Assembly: GCF_018860155.1 (NCBI RefSeq)
Contig: NZ_JAHKNI010000002.1
Coordinates: 598,713 to 662,712 of the forward strand
DNA: 64,000 bases
Source: Nocardia albiluteola
GTDB lineage: Bacteria > Actinomycetota > Actinomycetes > Mycobacteriales > Mycobacteriaceae
Direction: 5' to 3'
In this document: positions 1 through 8,046 of the stretch, one piece after another
How the letters are laid out: every line of letters begins with the position of its first letter
Numbering within the stretch: position 1 is the first letter of the stretch
Notes under the pieces: model-generated
What the model saw: only the letters and a program-made list of their open reading frames with translations
The model's database searches: none
Told to the model about the DNA's origin: nothing
Position numbers and translations under genes: made by a program

Positions 1-1
1 T

Positions 2-838
2 GTGTTCGTCGATCACGGCCTGCTGCGGGCCGGCGAGCGCGAGCAGGTGCAGCGCGACTTCGTCGCCGCGACCGGGGCCAAGCTGGTGACCGTCGACGCG
101 GTGGACAAATTCCTCGGCGAGCTGAGCGGCGTCACCGATCCCGAGGAGAAGCGCAAGATCATCGGGCGCGAATTCATCCGCTCCTTCGAGGACGCGGTCG
201 CGCAGGTGGTGAAAGAGACCGGGGCGCAGGACGATTCGGCCCCGTCCGTGGAATTCCTGGTGCAGGGCACGCTGTATCCGGACGTGGTGGAATCCGGTGG
301 CGGCACCGGCACCGCGAACATCAAGAGCCATCACAATGTCGGCGGCCTGCCGGACGATCTGGAGTTCTCCCTCGTCGAACCGCTGCGGCTGCTGTTCAAG
401 GACGAGGTGCGCGCGGTCGGGCGCGAGCTCGGCCTGCCCGAGGAAATCGTTGCGCGCCAGCCCTTCCCGGGCCCGGGCCTGGCCATCCGCATCGTCGGCG
501 CGGTCGACCGGGACCGGCTCGAGACGCTCCGCCAGGCCGATGCCATCGCCCGCGAGGAGCTGACCGCGGCGGGGCTGGACCGGCAGATCTGGCAGTGCCC
601 GGTGGTGCTGCTGGCCGACGTGCGCAGCGTCGGCGTCCAGGGCGACGGGCGCACCTACGGCCATCCGATCGTGCTGCGCCCGGTGTCGAGCGAGGACGCC
701 ATGACCGCGGACTGGACGCGACTGCCGTTCGACGTGCTCGAGCGCATCTCCACCCGCATCACCAACGAGGTGGCCGAGGTCAACCGGGTGGTGCTGGATG
801 TGACAAGTAAGCCCCCAGGAACCATCGAGTGGGAGTAG
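2..838 (+). CDS. guaA: GMP synthase (glutamine-hydrolysing), C-terminal part
   Basis: This is the 3' part of guaA; the frame is open to the window edge, so the amidotransferase domain and PP-loop lie outside. The enzyme aminates XMP to GMP using ATP and glutamine in the cytosol. The visible 278 residues hold the rear of the ATP-pyrophosphatase domain and the dimerisation domain, with the family signature [12 protein letters not shown] at about residues 153-164 and the near-invariant ending KPPGTIEWE. The stop codon lies inside the first copy of a 42-bp tandem repeat that duplicates the codons for GTIEWE plus stop, so extra copies cannot alter the protein. Transcription probably ends at the hairpin at 1094-1135. 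Confidence 0.97.
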   Translation: MFVDHGLLRAGEREQVQRDFVAATGAKLVTVDAVDKFLGELSGVTDPEEKRKIIGREFIRSFEDAVAQVVKETGAQDDSAPSVEFLVQGTLYPDVVESGGGTGTANIKSHHNVGGLPDDLEFSLVEPLRLLFKDEVRAVGRELGLPEEIVARQPFPGPGLAIRIVGAVDRDRLETLRQADAIAREELTAAGLDRQIWQCPVVLLADVRSVGVQGDGRTYGHPIVLRPVSSEDAMTADWTRLPFDVLERISTRITNEVAEVNRVVLDVTSKPPGTIEWE

Positions 839-1068
839 GACCAGGCTGAGTCCCATTTAGGAACCATCGAGTGGGAGTAGGACAAGGCTGAGTCCCATTT
901 AGGAACCATCGAGTGGGAGTAGGACAAGGCTGAGTCCCATTTAGGAACCATCGAGTGGGAGTAGGACAAGGCTGAGTCCCATTTAGGAACCATCGAGTGG
1001 GAGTAGGACCAGGCTGAGTCCCATTTAGGAACCATCGAGTGGGAGTAGGACCAGGCTGAGCCCCGCGT
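817..1068. repeat. Six tandem 42-bp repeats made from the guaA 3' end
   Basis: Units begin at 817, 859, 901, 943, 985 and 1027. Each starts AGGAACCATCGAGTGGGAGTAG, which in the first unit is the guaA reading frame (GTIEWE and stop), followed by about 20 bp of downstream DNA. Units are almost identical; the main variation is one base (ccagg or caagg), and only the last unit degenerates at its 3' end. The 42-bp length is a multiple of three, so every copy preserves the stop in frame. Confidence 0.97.
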
Positions 1069-1093
1069 GGGCACCGATAGTCCTACAGCACAG

Positions 1094-1135
1094 GGGCCCT
1101 GGATCCGATGCGGATCCAGGGCCCTTGCGTTTTTT
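1094..1135. terminator. Rho-independent terminator between convergent genes
   Basis: A perfect 13-bp GC-rich stem (GGGCCCTGGATCC at 1094-1106 and its complement at 1112-1124) closes a 5-base loop and is followed by TTGCGTTTTTT. It sits between guaA and the convergent small membrane-protein gene and serves guaA most clearly because the T run is on the plus strand. Confidence 0.85.
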
Positions 1136-1140
1136 GCGGC

Positions 1141-1335
1141 TCAGCGCTTGCGCCGCCGCGGCGAGATCACCATCACGATCCCGACGATGCCGACGGCCGC
1201 GAGCACTATCCAGCCCCCGGGGAAGTTGTTGTGCACCGGCCAAGCGCCCGGGCCGAGGATGGCCCACACACTCACCAGCAGCGCCAGTACTCCTGCCAGT
1301 AGCAGCGAGAACGACGGTCCGCGCTTCCTATCCAC
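1141..1335 (-). CDS. Small two-helix membrane protein
   Basis: A 64-residue protein with two hydrophobic segments (about residues 9-27 and 42-57) and a strongly basic tail ending SPRRRKR, suggesting a cytoplasmic C-terminus. Its start overlaps the last 8 bases of the upstream PspC-domain gene, so the two are probably translationally coupled and may act together in the membrane. I do not recognise a named family; small proteins in this position are common beside actinobacterial PspC genes. Function unknown. Confidence 0.7.
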   Translation of the reverse strand: MDRKRGPSFSLLLAGVLALLVSVWAILGPGAWPVHNNFPGGWIVLAAVGIVGIVMVISPRRRKR

Positions 1336-2893
1336 GGGTCACCTCCGCGTCTCCGGCGTGGACATCGACATCGAGGGTGAGCACCGGCCCGGTGGGTGGG
1401 CCGGACAGGCCCTGCGGGCAGGTGACATCGCCCATCCTGGCCCGGCATGTGGTGTCCAGGCGCATCGAATTCGGCACCAGGACATGGAAGTCGCCGGCGC
1501 GTACCTCCACCTTCACGGTGCGGTTCTCGGTCAGGCTCAGCGATCGCAGATCCAGCGTGCCGTCGCCGGCGTTCACCCGGTAGGACGGCTGCAGCTCGGC
1601 CACCGTGGCCGGGGTCCAGGTGTGGCCCCCCATCGCGCCGCGGTCGAAACGGACCGGGCCGATCAGCGAGGCCATGACCACGAATCCGGCCAGGGGCGCC
1701 AGCAGCGCCAGCAGTCCGTAGCCGCGGCGCAGGAACGCCCCGACGATCAGGCCGAGCCCGACCACCGCCAGCGCCACCGCGCCGATCCGGCCCGGGGTCA
1801 TCCAGTCCACGCCGGCCGCGGCCAGCACTCCGGCGGCGGCCGCCGCCACGATGGCCAGGCCGATCACCACCGGGGTGAGCCGGGAGCGGGGGCGGCGCGG
1901 GGGCAGGGGCGGCAGCACCGGGGCGGGCGGTGTGTTGGGGTCGGGCAGATCCCAGGCCGTCGGGCTCACGCCGAGCGGATCCCAGCCCGAGGCGTCCGGC
2001 CGGATCTTCGAGGGGTCCGGGATGGTTCGGAAGGGGGTGGCCGACGAGGTGATCCGTTGTGCCGCATCGTTGTCGGTGGAACGTCCGGGCGACGGGGCGG
2101 CGCTCGAGGCGCCGGTGGCCACCGAATCCTGTTCTTCGACAGGGGCATCCATCGGGGCATCGTCCGGCAGTACGGCCGTGTCGTGCGACAGCACCGCGGT
2201 GTCACCTGCGCCCGGGTGCGTCTGCTGCGCGATCACCTCGGTCGGCTGCGGCGGAATATCGCTTGCCGCAGCGTCTTTCGGATGATCCGGTTCGTAGTGG
2301 TCGGGCAGCCTGGTGTACGGGCCGTAGGTGGTCCCACCCCACGGGGAACCACCCGGGAACATCGCGCCCGGATATCCGGTCGCGGCGAAACCGGCGTCCG
2401 GTGTCAGTGCCTCGAAATCGTCGGCGGGCGGCTGCGGCTGCCGCAGATACAGCAGCCACCACCCGGCCAGCATCAGTGCGAAGCTGATCAGCCCGGCTCC
2501 GCCCAGGCCGGCCCCCACCGGCCCCACGGTGCTGACCGCGATCAGCAGCGCCACGATCAGCACCACCGTCTTGGTCGGCGACTGCGTGCTGTGTCCGCGG
2601 CCGACGAGTCCCTCGGCCGCGGACACCTGGTCCCGAGCCGCGGGCAACAGCAGCCAGCCCAGCAGATACAGCACGATGCCCGAGCCGCCGAAGAGCGTCG
2701 ACACCACGAAGGCGACCCGCACCAGCACCGGATCGACCCCGTAGCGCCGGCCGAATCCGGCCGCCACGCCCGCGCCCGGCCCGTGATGCGGCAGTCGCAC
2801 GGGGCGTGTCTGCCACAGATGTTGGAGCTGTCCGTTGAATCCCGCCCGGCCGGTGCTGCCGGCCCAGCCGCTCGCTCTGGTCATGGTGTCCAT
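1328..2893 (-). CDS. PspC domain membrane protein
   Basis: A 521-residue protein with an N-terminal PspC domain (about residues 28-85; the family's hydrophobic hairpin around VVSTLFGGSGIVLYLLGWLL), then further membrane segments at about 105-150, a long acidic and proline-rich cytoplasmic stretch (about 165-310), four more hydrophobic segments (about 330-420) and a C-terminal beta-rich region resembling the cell-envelope sensing tail of LiaF-like proteins. PspC proteins monitor envelope stress. It lies near guaA and the PspC sensor kinase, a layout common in Nocardia and Rhodococcus. A second ATG three codons downstream is an equally possible start. Confidence 0.85.
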   Translation of the reverse strand: MDTMTRASGWAGSTGRAGFNGQLQHLWQTRPVRLPHHGPGAGVAAGFGRRYGVDPVLVRVAFVVSTLFGGSGIVLYLLGWLLLPAARDQVSAAEGLVGRGHSTQSPTKTVVLIVALLIAVSTVGPVGAGLGGAGLISFALMLAGWWLLYLRQPQPPADDFEALTPDAGFAATGYPGAMFPGGSPWGGTTYGPYTRLPDHYEPDHPKDAAASDIPPQPTEVIAQQTHPGAGDTAVLSHDTAVLPDDAPMDAPVEEQDSVATGASSAAPSPGRSTDNDAAQRITSSATPFRTIPDPSKIRPDASGWDPLGVSPTAWDLPDPNTPPAPVLPPLPPRRPRSRLTPVVIGLAIVAAAAAGVLAAAGVDWMTPGRIGAVALAVVGLGLIVGAFLRRGYGLLALLAPLAGFVVMASLIGPVRFDRGAMGGHTWTPATVAELQPSYRVNAGDGTLDLRSLSLTENRTVKVEVRAGDFHVLVPNSMRLDTTCRARMGDVTCPQGLSGPPTGPVLTLDVDVHAGDAEVTRG

Positions 2894-2950
2894 GGTGGTC
2901 GCGGGGGACCTCGGGCCACATCGGGGATGACCCTGATTGGACGCCTGAAT

Positions 2951-3523
2951 TCAGCCCAGTTCGGCGATCGCCTCGCGCAAGCGCGACAGCGCCGTGCGCA
3001 TCAGCTCCGCGAGATCCTGCTGGTCGTCCTCGCGCACCCAGTCGGCGAAGGCATCCCGGAATGCGAGCATGCCGACCTCTCCCGCGATGGCCGCGACGGG
3101 TTCGGGCACGCCACGCGCGCGCAGCGCCTCGGCCATCGAGGCCGCCAGCCCGACGTGTTTGAGCTGGTCGCGCTCCTGCAGTTCGGTGCTCGTCGCGATG
3201 ATCGCCCGCAGGCGGGGGGCGAGCTCCCGATTGAACGGTGTCATGCTCGCGGCGGCGGCCTCGAGCCCGTGCTCGACGGCGGTCAGAGGCGAGGCCTGCG
3301 CGGGCGCCGCGGCGATGCCCTCGGTGAACAGCCTCGACAACGTCTCCTGACCCGCGGCCAGGATCTCGCGCTTGTCGGAGAAGTGCCGGAAGAATGTGCT
3401 CCGCGTCAGCTCCGCGCGATCGGCGATCTCCGCGACCGTCGTCTTGTCGTAGCTCTGCTCGGAGAACAGCTGCAACGCCGCCGTGACCAGGCGTTGGCGC
3501 GCGTCGGGCTTCCATCGGGGCAT
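2951..3523 (-). CDS. TetR family transcriptional regulator
   Basis: A 190-residue regulator with an N-terminal TetR helix-turn-helix (about residues 8-55, containing TTVAEIADRAELTRSTFFRHF) and a helical ligand-binding C-terminal domain. It is transcribed away from the SDR at 3639, and the 115-bp gap between them holds three copies of a near-palindrome, the expected binding sites of this protein. It probably represses itself and the SDR until a small ligand binds. The ligand cannot be read from the sequence. Confidence 0.92.
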   Translation of the reverse strand: MPRWKPDARQRLVTAALQLFSEQSYDKTTVAEIADRAELTRSTFFRHFSDKREILAAGQETLSRLFTEGIAAAPAQASPLTAVEHGLEAAAASMTPFNRELAPRLRAIIATSTELQERDQLKHVGLAASMAEALRARGVPEPVAAIAGEVGMLAFRDAFADWVREDDQQDLAELMRTALSRLREAIAELG

Positions 3524-3536
3524 CGTTCGATTCTAG

Positions 3537-3624
3537 TGATGGGATGGATGTCGCAACACTTTGGCGCCGTGACGGGACAGATGTCGCATCACTCGGTAGG
3601 CTGATGGGACACTAGTCGCATCAC
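3537..3624. promoter_or_regulatory. Three phased palindromic operators for the TetR regulator
   Basis: Three 23-bp direct repeats lie at 3537-3559, 3570-3592 and 3602-3624. Each is itself a palindrome with arms TGATGNGACA and TGTCNCATCA separated by two bases; copy 1 is slightly degenerate. Their start-to-start spacing is 33 and 32 bp, close to three helical turns, placing all sites on one DNA face between the divergent regulator and SDR genes. Confidence 0.85.
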
Positions 3625-3638
3625 AGTCAGGGGTCATC

Positions 3639-4526
3639 ATGCGAATCTTCGTTACGGGTGCCACGGGCGGTATCGGTTCCGCGGTCGTTCCCGAGCTCAT
3701 CGGCGCCGGGCACGAGGTGGTGGGCCTCGCCCGTTCCGATAGGTCGGCCGCCAAGCTGGCCGGCTTCGGCGCCGCCGCGATCCGGGGCGATCTGGACGAC
3801 GCGGACGCGCTGCGGTCCGGCGCGCGGGACTCCGACGGGGTCATCCACCTCGCCTTCGGCAACGACTTCACCAACATCGAGGCGAACATGGCACAGGAGG
3901 CCCTCGCTGTCGAGGTCTTCACGCAGACGCTGCGCGACACCGGGAAGGCGCTGGTGATCGCGTCGGGGACGCCGGTCGCGCCGGGCCGGGTGGCAACCGA
4001 GGAGGACGAGATGCCGATGCAGGGCCCGCTCGCCGGGCGGGCTCGAAACGCCAAGACGGTGCTCGATTCGGGCAGGGACGGCATTCGCTCCGCTGTCGTT
4101 CGGCTGCCGCGGTCGGTTCATGGGCGCAACCCCGGTGACGGGTACGGCTTCGCCGGGGTGCTCATCCGGGCGGCCCGGGCCACCGGGGTGTCCGGCTACG
4201 TCGGGGACGGCAGCCAGCGCTGGCCCGCGGTGCACCGCCTGGACGCCGCGCGCCTGTTCCGGCTCGTCACCGAGCAGGCCACCCCGGGATCGGTCACACA
4301 CGCCGTCGCCGACGAGGGCGACAGCATGCTCACCCTCGCCGAGACGATCGGAAGGGAGCTCGGCCTGCCGGTCGCGAGCGTGCCCGCCGAGAGCTTCGGA
4401 TTCCTCGGGCAGGTGTTCTCCCTGGACCAGCCGTCCTCGAGCGTCCTGACTCGCAAGCAGTTCGGCTGGGAGCCAACCCATCCGAGCCTGCTGGAGGATC
4501 TGGCATCGGGCAACTATCCGGAGTGA
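3639..4526 (+). CDS. NAD-dependent epimerase/dehydratase-type SDR
   Basis: A 295-residue extended SDR protein. The N-terminal Rossmann motif TGATGGIG (residues 7-14) binds NAD(P). The later part has the SDR5-type features of extended family members, including PRSVHG and VHRLDAARLF. It probably acts as a cytosolic oxidoreductase or epimerase on an unknown small molecule. It is the likely target of the divergent TetR regulator, with operators directly upstream; the start ATG at 3639 lies 15 bp after the third operator, so regulator binding should block initiation. Confidence 0.85.
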   Translation: MRIFVTGATGGIGSAVVPELIGAGHEVVGLARSDRSAAKLAGFGAAAIRGDLDDADALRSGARDSDGVIHLAFGNDFTNIEANMAQEALAVEVFTQTLRDTGKALVIASGTPVAPGRVATEEDEMPMQGPLAGRARNAKTVLDSGRDGIRSAVVRLPRSVHGRNPGDGYGFAGVLIRAARATGVSGYVGDGSQRWPAVHRLDAARLFRLVTEQATPGSVTHAVADEGDSMLTLAETIGRELGLPVASVPAESFGFLGQVFSLDQPSSSVLTRKQFGWEPTHPSLLEDLASGNYPE

Positions 4527-4623
4527 GAGCTCGCCGCCACCTGGTTATCGCCCACCACCCTGAGCTGGGAATGGGGTGATTCCCCGATGGTCGGTGTCGG
4601 TGGCACGTGCCAGTATCGAAGGC

Positions 4624-6057
4624 ATGTACCCGTCCATGCCTGCCTTCGATGCCCGCGGGGCCGGTCATCGTGGCGCGGCCGTCGCGCCCGAGGGCTCTGC
4701 GCCGTATCCGCGGATGCTGCGGCGTTCCGGCGGGCGGGTCGTGGGCGGGGTCGCGGGGGGTATCGCCGATCACCTCGGGGTCGACGTCCTGAAGGTGCGC
4801 ATCGCATTCGTCCTCCTGTCGGCGCTGATGGGGGCGGGCATCGTCGCCTACGGAATGCTGTGGATCTTCACCCCGTCCGGTGGGGAGGGCCCGCCGCCCA
4901 CGGCCGCCGAGCGGCGGCAGGCGGCGGGGCTGGTGCTGCTGGGAGTCACGCTCGCGGTCTCGATGGCATGGCTGTTCAACGGCACCGCGGCGCGTGTGGT
5001 GGGGCCGATCATCGTGGTCGCGGTGGGCGCGGCCCTGGTGTGGCACGAATTCGATTCCGAGGGGCCGCGTTCGCTGCTCGGGCTGCCCGTGCGGCCGTCG
5101 GTCCTCACCTGGACGCGCGTGCTGGCCGGGGCAACACTGATCGTGGTCGGGCTGGGCGTGGTGTTCCTGGGCCGGATCAATCTCAGTTCGATGGGTTCGG
5201 CGCTGCTCGCGGTCGGGGTCACGCTGATCGGCGTCGGTCTGCTCACGGTGCCGCTGTGGTTGCGGATGATGCGCGCGCTCAATGCCGAACGAGCCGCGCG
5301 CATACGCAACGACGAGCGCGAGGAGATCGCCTCGCACCTGCACGATTCGGTGCTGCAGACCCTCGCGCTGATCCAGCGTCAGGCGCACGACGCGCAGGAG
5401 GTGGTGCGCCTGGCCCGCAGCCAGGAGCGCGAATTGCGCAAGTGGCTGTTCTCCGACGCCATGCCCGCGGAGTCGAGTCTGGCCGCCGCGCTGCGCACCA
5501 TCGCGGGCGAGGTGGAGGATCAGCACGGTGTGAAGGTTGCCCCCGTGACGGTGGGCGATGTGTCGATGGACCCGGGCGAGACCGGAATCGGCCTGCCCCG
5601 TGAGCATTTCACCGCACTGCTCGGCGCCACACGCGAGGCGCTGGTCAACGCCGCCAAGCACGCCGGGGTCCCCACCATCGACCTGTTCGCGGAGGTCGAG
5701 CCGCACCAGGTGAGCGTCTTCGTGCGCGACCGCGGCGCTGGTTTCGATCCCGCCGACGTCCCCGCCGACCGCCAGGGCCTGTCCAAATCCATCCACGCCC
5801 GCATCGAGCGGCGCGGCGGGACGGTGGTGGTCGATTCCACCCCCGGCCGTGGGACCGAGGTTCGGATCACCATGCCCCGCAAGGATTCCGAGGGGGTGGA
5901 TGCGCCAGGTAGCCAGGATGTCGTGGGCGGGCGGCTCGCGGACGACGATGCGGAGTGTGATGCCGCATCGCCCGAGCCGGACGCAGGGTCCAGTCCGGTT
6001 GGCGACCGGGACATGCCGGAGGACGTCGGCCGGAGGCGCGCATTTCCGCATCGATGA
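4624..6057 (+). CDS. PspC-domain sensor histidine kinase
   Basis: A two-component kinase. An N-terminal PspC domain (about residues 30-85 from the chosen ATG) precedes several membrane segments (about 100-210), a HisKA_3 dimerisation domain with the phospho-acceptor in HLHDSVLQTL (His about 240), and a HATPase domain with N-box EALVNAAKHAG and G-box GRGTEVRITMP. It should sense envelope stress and phosphorylate a LuxR-type regulator, most likely the one at 10090. After the G-box the protein carries a roughly 60-residue acidic, low-complexity tail that is unusual for the family and may come from rearrangement at the 6.1-kb boundary. An upstream in-frame ATG at 4576 is less likely. Confidence 0.9.
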   Translation: MYPSMPAFDARGAGHRGAAVAPEGSAPYPRMLRRSGGRVVGGVAGGIADHLGVDVLKVRIAFVLLSALMGAGIVAYGMLWIFTPSGGEGPPPTAAERRQAAGLVLLGVTLAVSMAWLFNGTAARVVGPIIVVAVGAALVWHEFDSEGPRSLLGLPVRPSVLTWTRVLAGATLIVVGLGVVFLGRINLSSMGSALLAVGVTLIGVGLLTVPLWLRMMRALNAERAARIRNDEREEIASHLHDSVLQTLALIQRQAHDAQEVVRLARSQERELRKWLFSDAMPAESSLAAALRTIAGEVEDQHGVKVAPVTVGDVSMDPGETGIGLPREHFTALLGATREALVNAAKHAGVPTIDLFAEVEPHQVSVFVRDRGAGFDPADVPADRQGLSKSIHARIERRGGTVVVDSTPGRGTEVRITMPRKDSEGVDAPGSQDVVGGRLADDDAECDAASPEPDAGSSPVGDRDMPEDVGRRRAFPHR

Positions 6058-6135
6058 CGGAGCCGACCAGGGACGTCGATCAGCGGTGCGCACACAGCTC
6101 AGCCAAGGCGGGGTGAACACGCTAGAATTCTGTAC

Positions 6136-6522
6136 ATGACGACGATTCCTGTGGTCGAGGCCCGACAGCAGTTCTCCGCGCTGGTCGACGACGCGGTGAA
6201 GACCCACAATCGGGTACATGTCACTCGCAACGGCAAGCCTGCGGTGGTGCTGCTGTCGAGCGAGGACTACGAGTCACTGATGGAGACCATCGACGTGCTG
6301 TCGGATCGTGCACTGGTCCGCGACATCATCGAGTCCACAGCGGACGAGGCCGCCGGACGTTATTTCACCGGCGAGGAGATGACCGAGATCATGGCCGCGC
6401 GGGCGACGGGGATCGACCTCGGTGACCATGTCGACGTCATAGCGGACATGCACGCCGCCGGCGTTCCGGACGCCGTCTGCATGACGGCTTTGCGCGCCAT
6501 GATCGCTGCTGCCACAGCATGA
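6136..6522 (+). CDS. YefM/Phd-type antitoxin with long C-terminus
   Basis: A 128-residue protein whose first 60 residues match Phd/YefM antitoxins (IPVVEARQQFSALVDDAV, then HVTRNGKPAVVLLSSEDYESL). This part binds DNA and the C-terminal part neutralises a RelE-fold toxin. The protein is about 40 residues longer than typical YefM, with an extra segment after the expected toxin-binding region. Its stop overlaps the toxin start by 4 bases (ATGA), the usual antitoxin-first order. The pair probably autorepresses its own promoter just upstream. Confidence 0.9.
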   Translation: MTTIPVVEARQQFSALVDDAVKTHNRVHVTRNGKPAVVLLSSEDYESLMETIDVLSDRALVRDIIESTADEAAGRYFTGEEMTEIMAARATGIDLGDHVDVIADMHAAGVPDAVCMTALRAMIAAATA

Positions 6523-6785
6523 CGTATCGAATCGTCCTGCGACCAGCTGCCCAAAGGGCGCTGTCTCGGATGCCGGAGAAGATCGCCGCGGCCTGCTGGG
6601 AATTCATTTCTGGACCGCTGGCTGAAAACCCCCACCGGGTCGGCAAGCCGCTCAACGAACCCCTCGCACCGCAGTACTCCGCCCGCCGCGGTGAATACCG
6701 CGTGCTCTATCTGATCGACGACGGTGAAGTCATCGTCGCGGTCACGGCAGTCTCGCACCGGGCCGATGCTTACCGAAGCGGCTGA
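6519..6785 (+). CDS. RelE-family mRNA interferase toxin
   Basis: An 88-residue RelE/ParE-fold toxin. It shows the family pattern MTYRIVLRPAAQRALSRMP at the N-terminus, GKPLNEPLAPQYSARRGEYRVLY in the core (basic residues that hold RNA in RelE) and a C-terminal beta strand ending HRADAYRS. RelE toxins cleave mRNA in the ribosomal A site when the antitoxin is degraded. It is translationally coupled to the upstream YefM-type antitoxin. Whether it is a ribosome-dependent RNase or a ParE-like gyrase poison is not certain, but the YefM partner favours RelE. Confidence 0.9.
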   Translation: MTYRIVLRPAAQRALSRMPEKIAAACWEFISGPLAENPHRVGKPLNEPLAPQYSARRGEYRVLYLIDDGEVIVAVTAVSHRADAYRSG

Positions 6786-6858
6786 GCGAGATCGAGACGC
6801 AGGACACTTCACGCCCAGTCCAGCAGACCCCGGCGGCATACGGCCTACCGCCAGCCGA

Positions 6859-7977
6859 TCAACCGCACAGTCCCAGGCGGACAAGGGCTTGCAGGGCGGC
6901 GTCGATGGGGTGGGGTTGAGGGCTTCCGTTGGCGTCGAGTCGATTCCAGCGCTGCAGGTTTACCGCGAGAGACAGTTGGCGGCTCCCGTCGGCGCTGCTC
7001 ATGGAGATCGCGCCGCCGCCCCAGACCGAGCCGTCGTGGCCCCAGAAGGTGCCGTGACCGGGGATGTCCATGCGATGCAGCCCGAGGCCGTAGTCGAGCG
7101 TCTTGCCTTCGAAGGAGATGACGGGTCCGGTGCGTTGCATCTGCTCCAGCGACGATCGGCTGACGATTTCTCCCGCCAGCAGCAGGCGGTAGAAGCGGTT
7201 GAGGTCCGCCACAGACGAGATCAGCGCGGCCGCCGGGCCGACGAACGACATGTCGTAGACGCTGTAATCGCGCGGCGGATCGATCATGCCCAGCCACGCT
7301 TCGTAGTGGAGTGAGTGCGGCCCCTCGATATGCGGTCCGGCCGGGAGTTCGGTGTCTCGCAGTCCGGCGCGCTCGATGACATTGCGGGTGATGCACTGCT
7401 CGGCCGGGGTTCCGGTGACCAGCTCCAGAAGTTGGCACAGGAGTAGATAGTTCGTGTTCGAGTACACCCCCGGCGCGCCGCCCGGGCGTGCGACGGCGGG
7501 CGCCGCGACGCCCATCGCGATGAGCTCGACCCGGTCGAAACGCGTAAATCGGTTGTCGTCCAGGCTCTTCGGCGTAGTCTTCGCCACGGCGGGGAAGGCC
7601 GCCAGCGACGAATAGGCATGCGGGAGATATTCGGCGAGGCCGCTGGTGTGGCCGATCAGCATCCGGACGGTGATCGCCGCGCCGCGCTCGCCCGGAACCA
7701 GTTGCGGCAGATAGTGACCGATGGGTGCGTCGAGTTCGACCTCGCCGCTCTCGACCAGTTTCAGCACCGCGGCGGCGGTGAACGTCTTGGTGATGCTGCC
7801 GACGCGGTGGCGCATATCGGGGGTGACGGGACGGCCGGTGGCGAGATCGGCGACTCCGGCCGCGCCGCGCCAGAGCTGGTCACCGTCGCGCACCTCGGCG
7901 AATATTCCGGGCATGCCCGCGCGGTGGACGGTGTCCAGGGCTTGCTGCAACTCGGCGGGATCCAGGGAGGTGGTCAC
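6859..7977 (-). CDS. Serine hydrolase of the beta-lactamase/class C family
   Basis: A 372-residue penicillin-binding-fold hydrolase. The SxxK nucleophile motif is SITK (about residues 61-64), the second motif is YSN in GVYSNTNYLLL (about 172), and the third, KTG-like element is HDGSVWGGG near the C-terminus. Members include D-alanyl-D-alanine carboxypeptidases and esterases (EstB type). No signal peptide is visible, so a cytosolic esterase is more likely than a periplasmic peptidase. The AraC-type regulator lies just upstream on the same strand and may control it. Confidence 0.9.
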   Translation of the reverse strand: MTTSLDPAELQQALDTVHRAGMPGIFAEVRDGDQLWRGAAGVADLATGRPVTPDMRHRVGSITKTFTAAAVLKLVESGEVELDAPIGHYLPQLVPGERGAAITVRMLIGHTSGLAEYLPHAYSSLAAFPAVAKTTPKSLDDNRFTRFDRVELIAMGVAAPAVARPGGAPGVYSNTNYLLLCQLLELVTGTPAEQCITRNVIERAGLRDTELPAGPHIEGPHSLHYEAWLGMIDPPRDYSVYDMSFVGPAAALISSVADLNRFYRLLLAGEIVSRSSLEQMQRTGPVISFEGKTLDYGLGLHRMDIPGHGTFWGHDGSVWGGGAISMSSADGSRQLSLAVNLQRWNRLDANGSPQPHPIDAALQALVRLGLCG

Positions 7978-8046
7978 GAAACGTGTCCTCTCGTAGTCGA
8001 ATCGGTGTAGCGCTCGGGTGCGCCGTCGCGCCCGAGGCGGACACCA

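Noticed and set aside
655-1074. Minus-strand open frame repeating [13 protein letters not shown]
   Set aside because: It is only the reverse reading of the 42-bp guaA repeat and overlaps guaA; the 14-residue period follows from the 42-bp unit.
1067-3604. Very long plus-strand open frame (about 845 codons)
   Set aside because: Antisense to the PspC and TetR genes; the sequence is Arg/Gly/His-rich and without domains, an effect of high GC.
4330-6219. Long minus-strand open frame of about 630 codons
   Set aside because: Antisense to the SDR and PspC kinase, which have clear domains; composition is His/Arg/Gln-rich shadow.
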